A stretch of DNA of 64,000 nucleotides, taken from assembly GCF_009469615.1 (NCBI RefSeq), contig NZ_SSXX01000004.1, positions 267,380 through 331,379 of the forward strand, given 5' to 3'. Under the pieces are notes generated by a model, which saw nothing but the letters and a program-made list of their open reading frames with translations, searched no databases and was not told where the DNA came from. Numbering within the stretch: the first letter of the stretch is position 1; each line of letters begins with the position of its first letter. This document shows, piece by piece, positions 47,415 to 57,200 of the stretch. This DNA is from Dechloromonas sp. H13. GTDB lineage: Bacteria > Pseudomonadota > Gammaproteobacteria > Burkholderiales > Rhodocyclaceae. The translations under genes and the position numbers were made by a program.

Positions 47415-49307
47415 TCAGCTGCGCGAACCGTTGGTGCCGTGTCTTTCCATCAGCATGGCGGCGCCCTGGAAGTAGGCGATCGCTTCGTCCGCCAGTTGCC
47501 GGTCGGTCGGCACCAGTTGGGCTTCCTTGCCGTCGGCGCTGATGCGGAAGGTTTCGATCCTGCGCTTCGGTTGCAGCACGGTCATGAGGTCGCCCTTCAG
47601 GTAGCCGACGTTCTGGTAGGTCGACAGCAGGGCGCGCCCCTGGTCGGGTGGCGTACTGAGGATGTCGCGGCCGACGAAGCGGTCGTTGCCTTCCAGGCCG
47701 AGCATGGCGAGCAGGGTGGGGGCGAGGTCGATCTGGCTGGCCAGCGTGTCGACGCGTTGCGGCGAAACGATCTTCGGCGCATAGACGATGGCCGGGATGT
47801 GGTAGCGGTCGACCGGGATCTTGGTCTTGCCGGCGCTACTCGCGCAGTGGTCGGCGACGATCAGGAAGATGGTGTTGTCGAACCACGGCTTCGTCCTGGC
47901 CATTTCGATGAAGCGGCCGATGGCGTAGTCGGCGTACTTGACGCCGCCCGCCCGCTTGCCCGGCGACGGGATGTCGATGCGTCCGTCGGGGTAGGTGAAG
48001 GGACGATGGTTCGAGGTCGTCATGATGTGATAGAAGAAGGGCTTGCCGGTGGCCGCGTCCTGGTCCAAGTTGAGCAGCGCCTGGTCGAACAGGTGCTCGT
48101 CGGCGACGCCCCAGATGTTCTCGAACTGAACGAGTCCTTCCCGGAAGTTGGTGCGGTCGGTGACCTGATAGCCCTGGGCATCGAAATAGCTGTTCATGTT
48201 GTCGAACATGCCATAGCCGCCGTACAGGAAATGCGGGGTCCAGCCGTGGGCGGCCAGCGTGCTGCCCAGGGTGTTCAGGTTGGTGACGTGCGGCCAGCGC
48301 ACCACGGCCATGCCCGGCTGCGGCGGCAGGGCGGCGGAGAGCGCTTCCAGCCCGCGCACGGTGCGCGTGCCGGTGGCGTACAGTCGGCTGAACAGCAGGC
48401 CTTCGCCGGCCAGGCGGTCAAGGTTGGGTGTGATGTTCTCGCGGTTGCCGAAGGTCGCCATGTACTCGGCCGACATGCTCTCCATCATGATCACCACGAC
48501 ATTCGGCTGGCGTTGCACCGCATAGGTGGCCTTCCGCACCGGCGGGCGGCTCGCCGTGACATTGTCGTGCCCGGACAGGCGCTGCAGGTCGGCCATCACC
48601 TCGGCATCGGGCCGGGTGGCGTAGAAATGGCGGTAATCCAGCCGGTTCTGGCCGGCGGCGGCGACGAAGCTGCGCCAGCCGTTGTCGGCCAGTTCGTTGC
48701 CGTAGGCATTGGCGGAAAACTCGGGGGCGGCCAGCTTGCCTGCCGCGAACCATGCGAGCACGATCAGGCCCAGGCCCCAGCCGAGCTGGCTGCGGCGCGT
48801 CGTTTGGCCGCTGGCGGCGGCGCGCAGCGGACGGCGCAGGGCACAGGCGAGGAAAACGGTCAGCAGCAGCAGGGCGCCGATGATCTTGCCCACCGGGTAG
48901 GATTCGCGGATGTTGCCGATCACTTCGGTGGTATAGACCAGATAGTCGACGGCGATGAAATTGAAACGGGTGCTGAATTCGTCCCAGAAGATGCCTTCCG
49001 AGACGCCGACGAAGAGCAGCGCGAAGAGATAGACGGCAAACAGCGGCCAGCGCAGGCGTTCCCGCCATCTGGTGCCGGGCATCAGTTCGAGAAGCAGCCA
49101 CGGCGAGGCGGCGGCGGCGGCCACCGGCAGGTCGCGCAGGACGCCGATCGCCAGCGGGGCGAGCAGGTCGCGCAGCGACTGGTCGCTGAACAGCACCGAA
49201 TAGCCCAGCAGGGCGAGGCGCGTGACGGAAAACACCGCCAGCGCGACCAGCACGGCAAAGCCCCAGACGCGCAGCGCGGACCCGTTCAAACCCTTGAAAA
49301 TATTCAT
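47415..49307 (-). CDS. LTA synthase family sulfatase-fold transferase
   Basis: A 630-aa inner-membrane protein with about five N-terminal membrane segments (residues 10-175) and a periplasmic sulfatase-fold domain (about 260-560). Metal and nucleophile residues appear in MMESMSAEY, TGTRTVRGLEA (Thr nucleophile), and VADHCASS. In Gram-negative bacteria such proteins transfer phosphoglycerol or phosphoethanolamine to glycans or lipid A; the acceptor here is unknown. It lies 14 bp upstream of the PAP2 gene on the same strand. Confidence 0.9.
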   Translation of the reverse strand: MNIFKGLNGSALRVWGFAVLVALAVFSVTRLALLGYSVLFSDQSLRDLLAPLAIGVLRDLPVAAAAASPWLLLELMPGTRWRERLRWPLFAVYLFALLFVGVSEGIFWDEFSTRFNFIAVDYLVYTTEVIGNIRESYPVGKIIGALLLLTVFLACALRRPLRAAASGQTTRRSQLGWGLGLIVLAWFAAGKLAAPEFSANAYGNELADNGWRSFVAAAGQNRLDYRHFYATRPDAEVMADLQRLSGHDNVTASRPPVRKATYAVQRQPNVVVIMMESMSAEYMATFGNRENITPNLDRLAGEGLLFSRLYATGTRTVRGLEALSAALPPQPGMAVVRWPHVTNLNTLGSTLAAHGWTPHFLYGGYGMFDNMNSYFDAQGYQVTDRTNFREGLVQFENIWGVADEHLFDQALLNLDQDAATGKPFFYHIMTTSNHRPFTYPDGRIDIPSPGKRAGGVKYADYAIGRFIEMARTKPWFDNTIFLIVADHCASSAGKTKIPVDRYHIPAIVYAPKIVSPQRVDTLASQIDLAPTLLAMLGLEGNDRFVGRDILSTPPDQGRALLSTYQNVGYLKGDLMTVLQPKRRIETFRISADGKEAQLVPTDRQLADEAIAYFQGAAMLMERHGTNGSRS

Positions 49308-49392
49308 TGTCGACCACCCGGCAAAATGTGCCGGCGAATTTAGTCGACCGCGCGTGAGGGTTTAGTGAGCGATTTGTGAGGAAATTGTGAGG

Positions 49393-50637
49393 TCAGAAGC
49401 GGCGGACGCTGCGGCCCAGGTCGACCACGACCTCGGCGCCGCCCGTCGTCGCGTTTCCGGCGCTGACCTGCCAGCCGCTGGCCGTGCAGACATGGTGTAC
49501 CAGCGCCAGGCCGAGGCCGTGGCGGCCGCGCGGGCCGGTATAGAAACGGTCGAAGACGTGCGCCAGGTCGGCCGCTGCGAAGCCGGGACCGCAATCGGTC
49601 ACGCTCAGCCGGCTGCCGGCCAGGGTGCAGACGATTTCGCCCGCCTCGCTGTAGCGCAGGGCGTTGTCCAGCAGGTTACGCAGGATCAGGTCGAACAGGG
49701 CCGGATCGGCGGCGACGGCGCTTCCCTCCGGGATATCCAGGCGCAGGTGCACCGGCTTGGGATTGGCGATGGTCAGCGCTTCCCAGACCGCCGCGATGGC
49801 CGGGCGCAGGCGGATTTCCTCGAGCAGCGCCGGGCGCGCCTCGCGCCCGAGGAGCAGCAGGCTGTTGCCGAGGGCATTGATGCGGTCGACGTTGCCGATC
49901 ACGCGATTTGCGCGGCGCGCGACGGATTCCGGGAGATCGGGCAGGGCCGCCATGAGTTCGGCGTCGGTGCGGATCGCCGTCAGCGGCGTGCGCAGTTCGT
50001 GCGACAGGTTGGCGGCGAACGCCTGTTCGCGGGCCAGCGCCTGCTGCTGGCGCTGGCGGTAGCGGTCGAGCGCGTCGGCGATGGCGAGCAGTTCGCGCTC
50101 CATGCCGGGTTCCGCCAGCGCCGTGTCGCCCGGCTCGCCGACCCGCCCGGCGAGGCGTTCGAGCCGGCTGGCCAGGCCGCCGGCCAGGGCGTAGCCGGCG
50201 AGCAGCACGACCAGGGCGAGCAGGCCGCCGGCGCTGGCGGTGATCAGGATCAGCTCGTGCAGGCGCGTTTCGTGGTCCTCGACGTCGTAGACCAGGATGT
50301 AGCGCGCGCCGTCGTCCTCGCGCACCGCAACGTGGAATTCTCGGCCGGCGCGCAGGATTTCATGATTGCCGACCGCCAGGCGGGCGACGTCGGCGGGAAT
50401 GCCGGCGGCCGGCTGAGTGCCCCGGGCGATCCGGTACAGCTGCATGTCCGGCGTGTTGGGAAAGGCGGATTCCGGCGCCGTCTGCCACACCGCCATGCTG
50501 TGGGCGATCTGCTGGCCGAGGATTTCCGCGATGAATTCCTCTTCCTTTTCGTCGAAGATCATCAGCATGGCCACCGCCTGCGCCGCGATGGCGAGCAGGG
50601 TCAGCGCGGCGACCGCGGCCGCGATGCGCAGGCGCAT
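49393..50637 (-). CDS. Sensor histidine kinase
   Basis: A 414-aa two-component kinase. One N-terminal membrane segment (about 5-28), a periplasmic sensor part (about 30-155), a second membrane segment (about 160-180), then HAMP-like, HisKA (LSHELRTPLTAIRTDAELM) and HATPase domains (N-box LRNLLDNALRYS, G-boxes DCGPGFAAAD and GRHGLGLALVH). I chose the ATG at 50637; the upstream ATG lies inside the response regulator gene. It partners the regulator 13 bp upstream. Confidence 0.92.
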   Translation of the reverse strand: MRLRIAAAVAALTLLAIAAQAVAMLMIFDEKEEEFIAEILGQQIAHSMAVWQTAPESAFPNTPDMQLYRIARGTQPAAGIPADVARLAVGNHEILRAGREFHVAVREDDGARYILVYDVEDHETRLHELILITASAGGLLALVVLLAGYALAGGLASRLERLAGRVGEPGDTALAEPGMERELLAIADALDRYRQRQQQALAREQAFAANLSHELRTPLTAIRTDAELMAALPDLPESVARRANRVIGNVDRINALGNSLLLLGREARPALLEEIRLRPAIAAVWEALTIANPKPVHLRLDIPEGSAVAADPALFDLILRNLLDNALRYSEAGEIVCTLAGSRLSVTDCGPGFAAADLAHVFDRFYTGPRGRHGLGLALVHHVCTASGWQVSAGNATTGGAEVVVDLGRSVRRF

Positions 50638-50650
50638 GCTGGGGGCCGCC

Positions 50651-51319
50651 CTAGCGCCCGACGAGCTTGTAGCCGAGGCCATGGACGTTGACGATCTCGA
50701 CCGGCGCGCCGGCCGGTAGCGCCTTTCGCAGCGTGTGCAGGACGCTGCGCAGGTTGTCGCTCGATTCCTGGGCCTGTCCCCAGATGGCGACTTCCAGCTC
50801 GCGTCGCGAGAAAACCCGCTGCGGCTGCTGCAGCAGGATTTCGACCAGGCGCACGGCCTTGGGGGGCAGGGTCAGCGGCGCCTCGTCGAGCGTCGCCGTT
50901 TGCGCCGCCGGATCGAAGGCGAGCGCCCCGAACGCCAGGCGCGCTGCCGCCGTCCGCCCGCCGGCACGGCGCAGCAGCGCCTGCAGGCGGGCCTCGACTT
51001 CCTTGAGGGCGAAGGGCTTGGCGAGATAGTCGTCGGCGCCGGCGTCGAAGCCGGCCAGCTTGTCATCCAGCGTGTCGCGTGCGGTCAACATCAGAATCGG
51101 CACGGAATTCCCGGTCGACCGCAAGCGGCTGGCCAGTTGGGCGCCATCGCCGTCGGGCAGGCAGCGGTCGAGCACCAGGGCGTCGAAGGTGTCGCGTCCG
51201 AGCAGGGCGTTGGCGGCGGCCAGGGTCGGCGCGAAATCGCAGCGATGCCCGCAGCCTTCCAGAAAATCGTAGAGATTTTCGGCGATCGGCCGCTCGTCCT
51301 CGACGATCAGGATGTGCAT
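50651..51319 (-). CDS. OmpR-family response regulator
   Basis: A 222-aa regulator. The receiver domain (about 1-115) has the phospho-acceptor D51 (LVLDRCLPDGDG), D8-D9-like acidic pair (EDE) and K101. A winged-helix DNA-binding domain covers about 125-220 with RRELEVAIWGQ and VHGLGYKLV. Its ATG overlaps the diguanylate cyclase stop as TGATG, so it is translationally coupled to that gene, and it is upstream of its cognate kinase. Target genes unknown. Confidence 0.94.
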   Translation of the reverse strand: MHILIVEDERPIAENLYDFLEGCGHRCDFAPTLAAANALLGRDTFDALVLDRCLPDGDGAQLASRLRSTGNSVPILMLTARDTLDDKLAGFDAGADDYLAKPFALKEVEARLQALLRRAGGRTAAARLAFGALAFDPAAQTATLDEAPLTLPPKAVRLVEILLQQPQRVFSRRELEVAIWGQAQESSDNLRSVLHTLRKALPAGAPVEIVNVHGLGYKLVGR

Positions 51320-52590
51320 CAGGTCGTCTCGTCGGCGACGATGACGCGGTTGCGCCCCAGGCGCTTGGCCTCGTAGAGGGCGTAATCGGCGTGCTGCAGG
51401 GCGACCTCGATCGGGCAGCGGCTGGCATCGGCAAGGCCGATGCTCAGGGTGACGCGCACCAGCAGGCCGTCCGGCAGGCGGATGTCGTGGTCGGCGAAGC
51501 GCTGGCGGAAGCGTTCGACGAGGATGCGCGCCTGCTCGACGCTGCTTTCGGGAAAGAGAAAGGCGAATTCCTCGCCGCCGTAACGGCAGACCAGGTCGGA
51601 CTGACGCACGCTTTCGGCGAGCAGGCCGGCGAAGGTGCGCAGCACGACATCGCCGGCGCCGTGGCCGTAGGTGTCGTTGAGGCGCTTGAAGAAATCGAGG
51701 TCGCCGAGGGCGACGGCGATCGGCCGGCCATAGCGGTGGGCACGCTGCAGTTCGGCCTGGGCGAGAAGCATGAAATGGCGGCGGTTCATGAGGCCGGTGA
51801 GGCCGTCGCGGCTGGCCAGCAGTTCCAGTTCGCGGCGCGCCTCCTCGTTGCTGACCATCTCGGCGTGCAGGCGCTTGGTCGCTTCCTCGACGGCGTGGAT
51901 CTCGGTCAGCCGGACGTCCGGGAATTCGGGCGCCGGTCGGTCGACGCCGAGCGACGACAGGGCCTGGTCGATGCGCTGCAGCGGGCGGATCAGGTGTTGC
52001 CTGAGCAGGAGCATCATCAGCAGCAGGAAGCAGCCGACCAGCACCAGCGCGCCGAGCAGCTTGATGCGCGCCAGGCGCATGACCGCGACCATGTTGGCGA
52101 GGTCGTCGGTGGCCAGGCTGGCGCCCTGCACCGAGAGATCGTCGACCAGCAGGCTCAGCCGCTTGGAGTAGTTCAGCCATTCGGCATGGCGCGCCTTGAG
52201 GAGCGCCGGGTCGGCGCCGGCACGGCGGCTGGTTTCGACGAGGAAATTCTCGGTGTCGCGGGCCGTTTCGGCCGATTGCGGATGTTCGAGAATGCTCGGG
52301 TGGCTGGCCACCAGCATGACGATGAACAGCGATTGCTGACGCCCTTCCGGGGTGCCGGCCGAAAAGAGGCGCTCGCCTTCCTGGCGCAGCTGGTCGAGGT
52401 TGCGCGCCAGGCGCTGGAAACGGATGATTTCCGGCACCGTCTCCTGCTGCAGGCGCTGCGAGGCCTCGAGGACGCGGTGCTGGTCGAAGGCGAGGAGCGC
52501 GACGACGCCGCCGAACAGCAGGGCGAAGACGGTCGCCAGCAGCACGAAGGCGCGGTTGGCGCTGTAGCGTTCCCGGTCGGGCGTCGTCAT
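51319..52590 (-). CDS. Diguanylate cyclase with membrane sensor domain
   Basis: A 423-aa membrane cyclase. Membrane segments flank a periplasmic helical sensor (TM about 15-35 and 178-198; sensor about 40-175). A HAMP-like linker follows and a GGDEF domain at about 255-415 with the intact A-site GGEEF (YGGEEFAF), so it should make c-di-GMP. I see no clear RxxD inhibitory site. It overlaps the response regulator gene and lies 5 bp downstream of the solute-binding protein genes. Confidence 0.93.
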   Translation of the reverse strand: MTTPDRERYSANRAFVLLATVFALLFGGVVALLAFDQHRVLEASQRLQQETVPEIIRFQRLARNLDQLRQEGERLFSAGTPEGRQQSLFIVMLVASHPSILEHPQSAETARDTENFLVETSRRAGADPALLKARHAEWLNYSKRLSLLVDDLSVQGASLATDDLANMVAVMRLARIKLLGALVLVGCFLLLMMLLLRQHLIRPLQRIDQALSSLGVDRPAPEFPDVRLTEIHAVEEATKRLHAEMVSNEEARRELELLASRDGLTGLMNRRHFMLLAQAELQRAHRYGRPIAVALGDLDFFKRLNDTYGHGAGDVVLRTFAGLLAESVRQSDLVCRYGGEEFAFLFPESSVEQARILVERFRQRFADHDIRLPDGLLVRVTLSIGLADASRCPIEVALQHADYALYEAKRLGRNRVIVADETT

Positions 52591-52595
52591 GGCGT

Positions 52596-53402
52596 TCAGT
52601 CCAGACCCACCGGGAAATAGCGGCGCACGATGCGCTGGTAGGTGCCGTCGCTGCGGATCGCCGCGATGGCCTGGTTGACCGCCCGGCGCAACTGCTCATG
52701 CTGGCGGGGCAGGATGATGTGCACGGTGCCGCCGAGGCCGCGGTCGGCGGCCGCCGGGCCGACGAATTCGAAGTCGCCGCTGCTGTCGTGGCTGAGCAGG
52801 GAATAGGCGGACAGGGTCGGCAGCAGCGCGAAATCGGCGCCGTCGTCGCGCAACGCCTGGAGGGCGTCGATCGGCGTCGGCGTACCGATCGCCGTCAGGC
52901 GGCGCTCGCCGGGGAGGCGTTCGAGGAAGGTCAGTTGCTGCGACCCGGCGATCGCCGTCACGCGGGCGTCGCGCAGGCTGTCGAGGGTCACCGGCCGCCC
53001 GAGCTTGCCGGCGAAGGCTCTGGCGGCAGCCGGGGAGCCGACCAGGCGCGATGACGAGCGCCAGATCGTGTCGCTGAAGGCGACGCGCCTTTCGCGTTCC
53101 GGCGAGCGCAGGAAGTTGCCGAAGCCGAGGTCGAAGCGGCGCGCCTCGACGCCCGGCAGGATTTCCGCGAAGGCGATGTAGTTCAGGGCGCAGCGGGCGT
53201 TGATGCGGCGGCAGATTTCGCGGGCGAGATCGTCGTTGACCGCAACCAGTTCGGCGCCCGGCGCGCCGCGCGGAAAGGCCTTGTCCTGCCCGGCGACCTG
53301 GGCCGGGTCGAGGACGCCGACCGCCACCGCGAGTTCGGCGGCCTGGACGGCGAGGCCCGCGCACAGGCCGCCGATCAGGAACAGTGTGCGCAGGGCCGCC
53401 AT
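52596..53402 (-). CDS. Periplasmic solute-binding-like protein (SBP_bac_3/PhnD type), second copy
   Basis: A 268-aa exported protein with a signal peptide (about 1-22, ending VQAAE). The body resembles solute-binding family 3 domains: NDDLAREICRRINARC, ARRFDLGFGNFLRS, DALQALRDDGADFALLP and GTYQRIVRRYFP. No transporter permease or ATPase genes lie nearby. Its place directly before a diguanylate cyclase suggests it senses a ligand for that signalling protein rather than feeding a transporter. Its start overlaps the previous gene as TGATG. Confidence 0.85.
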   Translation of the reverse strand: MAALRTLFLIGGLCAGLAVQAAELAVAVGVLDPAQVAGQDKAFPRGAPGAELVAVNDDLAREICRRINARCALNYIAFAEILPGVEARRFDLGFGNFLRSPERERRVAFSDTIWRSSSRLVGSPAAARAFAGKLGRPVTLDSLRDARVTAIAGSQQLTFLERLPGERRLTAIGTPTPIDALQALRDDGADFALLPTLSAYSLLSHDSSGDFEFVGPAAADRGLGGTVHIILPRQHEQLRRAVNQAIAAIRSDGTYQRIVRRYFPVGLD

Positions 53403-54151
53403 CAATGCACGCGGAAGGGCAGGAACTGCGTGTTGATCCGCTCGTATACGCCGTTGCGCTGGATGCGTTCGAGGGCGCTGTCCACCGACTCCTTGAGTTC
53501 CGGCCGGTGCGGGCTGATGCCGAAGGAGGCGTTGCCGACCAGTTCGGGCACCTTCATCACCGTCGAATCGAAGCCGAGGCGTCGGAACTCCGGATCCTTG
53601 ACCAGATTCAGGGCGGTGTTCATGGGCACGATGGCCGCCTGGGCGACGCCGGCGACCAGCGGCTTGCCGAGGTCGCCATTGGTCGCCACGGCGACCGTGT
53701 CCCAGCCCTGCTGGCGGACGTAGCGTTCCTGCGCCGACCCCTTGACCGTGGCGACGCGCACACCCTGGTCGCCGGGCATGACGCCGGGGCGGGCGAACCA
53801 CAGCGAGATCGAGCGGAAGTAGGGCTTGGCAAAAATGATCCTGGCGCGCCGTTCCGGCGTGTCGAGCAGGCTGACGGCGGCGATGTCGACTTCGCCGCCG
53901 ACCAGCGCGTCGATCACGCGCTCGAGGAAGATCACCTGGAATTCGCAATGGACCTGCATTTCCTGGCAGAGCGCGCGGGCGATCTCGACGCTGAAGCCGG
54001 TCAGCCGGCCGTCGGCATCACGATAAGCCATCGGCGGCGAATTTTCCAGGATGGCGACCTTGAGCACGGTCGGCGCTGCATGCGTCGCCCCGCCCGCCAG
54101 ACAGAGGATGGCGGCGAGACAGGCGACGGCGAGGCGCAGGCGAGGCGGCAT
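53402..54151 (-). CDS. Periplasmic amino-acid-binding-like protein (SBP_bac_3), first copy
   Basis: A 249-aa exported protein with a signal peptide (about 1-25, ending ATHAA). The SBP_bac_3 fold is clear: VAILENSPPMAYRDADGRLTGFSVEIARAL, VIDALVGGEVDIAAVSLLDTPERR and LERIQRNGVYERIN. The ATG at 54151 starts at the signal peptide; in-frame GTG/ATG codons to 54223 would add residues before the signal. No clear Shine-Dalgarno is visible. It heads the SBP-SBP-DGC-RR-HK group. Confidence 0.87.
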   Translation of the reverse strand: MPPRLRLAVACLAAILCLAGGATHAAPTVLKVAILENSPPMAYRDADGRLTGFSVEIARALCQEMQVHCEFQVIFLERVIDALVGGEVDIAAVSLLDTPERRARIIFAKPYFRSISLWFARPGVMPGDQGVRVATVKGSAQERYVRQQGWDTVAVATNGDLGKPLVAGVAQAAIVPMNTALNLVKDPEFRRLGFDSTVMKVPELVGNASFGISPHRPELKESVDSALERIQRNGVYERINTQFLPFRVH

Positions 54152-54235
54152 TTGTTCTTGACAACTTTTTACATTGATTTCGAGTATATCCGAATGCCTT
54201 GTCGCGTCGTCGACCGGCGACAAGGCTTCCCGAAG

Positions 54236-57200
54236 TCAGGGCAGTTCGACCAGAACGCCCTGTAGCGGGAAGAAGATCGCCAGCCGGAGCGGGAGCGGGT
54301 CGCTGGCGAAGAGGCTGGCGTAACGCGCCAGTTGCGGCCGGTAGTCGGCGGCCCGCGCGTTCAGGAAGGCGCTCTCGTCGGCACCTTCGGGCACATGCAC
54401 CGTCTTGTAATCGACGATCCAGCGGCAGCCGTCGGCGATGAAAATGCGGTCGATTACGTGGTGGACCGCAACCGTTCCCTCCTCCGGCGTCGCGCGGCTC
54501 GACCACGCCTGCTCGGCGGCCGCGGCGTCGGCCTGCGCCAGCACCCAGCGTCCGGCCGCCGATTCCAGCGTCCGGCACAGCGCGCCGACCACGGTGGCGG
54601 CGCCGGCGGCGGCCTCTGCTGGGCCGTGGCCGGCGTGCGCCAGCCAGCGCCGGTAGGCCGGTTCGAGCGAACGGATGCGCGCGGCCGACCAGTTGGCCAG
54701 CGCGTCGTTGGCGACCAGTTCGAGGCAGCGATGGACCAGGGTGCCGACGGCGGCGTCAAGGGCCGGCGCCGGGGTCTCGTCTGCCGGCGGGTTGCCCGGC
54801 GGCGTAGCGGGTGCTGTCAGGAATTCCCCGGGCAGGGCGGGGGTGCGCAGGCGGATCAGTTGCGGTACGAAACTCGCCGCATCGACGCCGCCCGGCGCCG
54901 CGGCCGCGGCAGCCGGCTCGCCGGCAAGCGCCGCTGCGAAGGCCGGGCCGGCGGTGTGCGGCCACAGGAGCCGGAGCAGCGAGCCGGCCGCCGGCGTCTT
55001 CAGCCCCGTTTCCTGTTTCGCATCGGGTTCCAGCGTGCCGAACAGGTGCAGGGCGCGGATCGCCCGCGTGGCGGCGACGTAGAGCAGACGCTCCGCTTCG
55101 TGGGCACTGCGCTCGGCCTCGAGGCGGCGCAGGTAATCGTAGGCTGTGGGGCCGTCGGCGCTGGCGCCGCGCGCCTTGAGCGGCGCCACGACCAGATGCT
55201 CGTGGGTGTCTGCCACCGTCACTTCGTCCCACAGCAGCAGGCTGCTTTCGCCGCCGCGGGCGACGCGCTGCAGCCCGGGCAGGATGACGGTATCGAATTC
55301 CAGCCCCTTCGACTTGTGGATGGTCATCATCTGGATTTGCGCGCCGGCCAGCGGGTCGGGCGGGGCGAAAAGTTCGACGCTTTTCTCCTGCAGCGTTTCC
55401 GGATCGAGCTTGCCGGCGGCCGCCAGCTCGTCCATCAGTGCGAAGAAGGCGTCGACGTCGGCGAGCGCCGCCGGCGATTCCAGGCAGCGCGGCCCGCCGA
55501 GCATCAGCCAGACGCCCTGAAGCCAGCGCCGCGGATGCTGCCGCCCCTGTTGCGCCAGCGCCTCGCGCAGGATGTCGCGCACCTGGCGCAGGCGTTGCCG
55601 ACCATCGTTGCTCAGGCGGTCGACGCGGGCCTCGTCCTGCATCAGCTGCCAGATCGTCGACAGGCGGTCGTCGGCGGCCAGTTGGTGCAGGTCGTGCAGC
55701 GTCAGGCCGCACCACGGCGCGCGCAGCAGGGCCAGCCAGTTCACGCGGTCAGCGCGGTGGAATAGCGCGTGGGCAAGGATCAGCAGGTCCTGGACATGCT
55801 GGCGGTCGGCGAGGCCCTCGATATCGACAGCCTGGAAGCGCAACTCGGGTGCGTCGCGGCGGATGGCCGCGACCAGTTCGTCGAGATGGCTGCGGGCGCG
55901 GACCAAGACGGCGATGCGTTGGTCCGGATGCTCGCGCAGCGTGGTCCGGATGACGTCGATCACCCGCGCCGCCTCGCCGGCTTCGGTGCCGTCGTCGCCG
56001 GCGAGCAGGGCGTGGATGCGGACCCCGCTGTCGGCGCAGGGCGCCAGCGTGGCGGCCGATTCGGCATAGCGCACGGCGCCGCGCTCGGGGCTGTCGGCGG
56101 CGGGGAAGACCTGCGGGAAAGTCTGGTTGACCCAGTCGACGATCGCCGGGTGCGAACGGTTGTTGCGGAACAGGCGCAGGTTTTCGAGGCGGATGTCGCC
56201 GATGCCGCGTTGCCGGACGCGCAGGAAGAGGCCGACGTCGGCCTTGCGGAAACGGTAGATCGACTGCATCGGGTCGCCGACGACGAACAGCGTGCGCCCG
56301 TCGCCGGGCGTCCAGCCGCGCGTCAGCTTTTCCAGCAAGTCGACCTGGAGCGGGCTGGTGTCCTGGAATTCGTCGACCAGCAGGTGCGAGATCCGGTAGT
56401 CGAGCGCCTGCGCCAGGTCGGTCGGCGCATCGTCATCGCCCAGCGCCAGGCTGGCACGCGCGGCGATCTCGCCGAAATCGACGGCGCCGGCCTCCTGGAA
56501 GGCCAGCCACAACTGGCCGGCCGCCAGTTGCAGCAGGCGGGCGCAGGCTTCCACGGTCGACCACTCGCCATCGTCCAGTTCCGGAGTGGGCAGGTCGACG
56601 GCCTGCGCCAGCGCGGCGGCCAGGCCGTCGTTGCCGGCCAGTTGGTCGACCGCGGCGACGATCGCCTCCTTGAACGGCTTGCCTTCCTTGTCGGCGGGGA
56701 AGCCGTCGTTCTTCGTGAAATTCTTGCGCCACTCGCCCTTGCCGGTCAGCAATACGCCGGCCAGTGCCTGCCAGGCCGGCAGGTCGGCGAGATCGGCACC
56801 GAGCGGCGTCTGCCAGTCGAGCAGGGCGCCGAGCCGCGCCGGCAGGTTGGCCGCGGCGTAGCGCAGGGGCGGCATCAGCGTCGCCTGCAGCGTCGCGTCG
56901 AGACGGCCGGCGAGTTCCGCCAGGTCGCGCCCGATCAGGGCCGCGAAGCCGGCGCTCACTTCCGTGCGCAGGTCTTCCTCGCCAATGCGCCCGGCATGGT
57001 GCAGCCATTGCTCGCGGCGCCCGAGCAGGCTGACGATCAGCGCTTCCAGGCGGCCGGCGTCGTTGTCCATGAACTGCAGCGCCGCCGCCACCACCTCGGC
57101 GTCCGGGCCTTCTGCCTCGACCATCTCCAGCGTGCGGCGGGCCGCCGTGCGGTAGTGGGGGAGGGCGTCGTCGGTGACGCCGGGCTGGGCGCCGAAGCGG

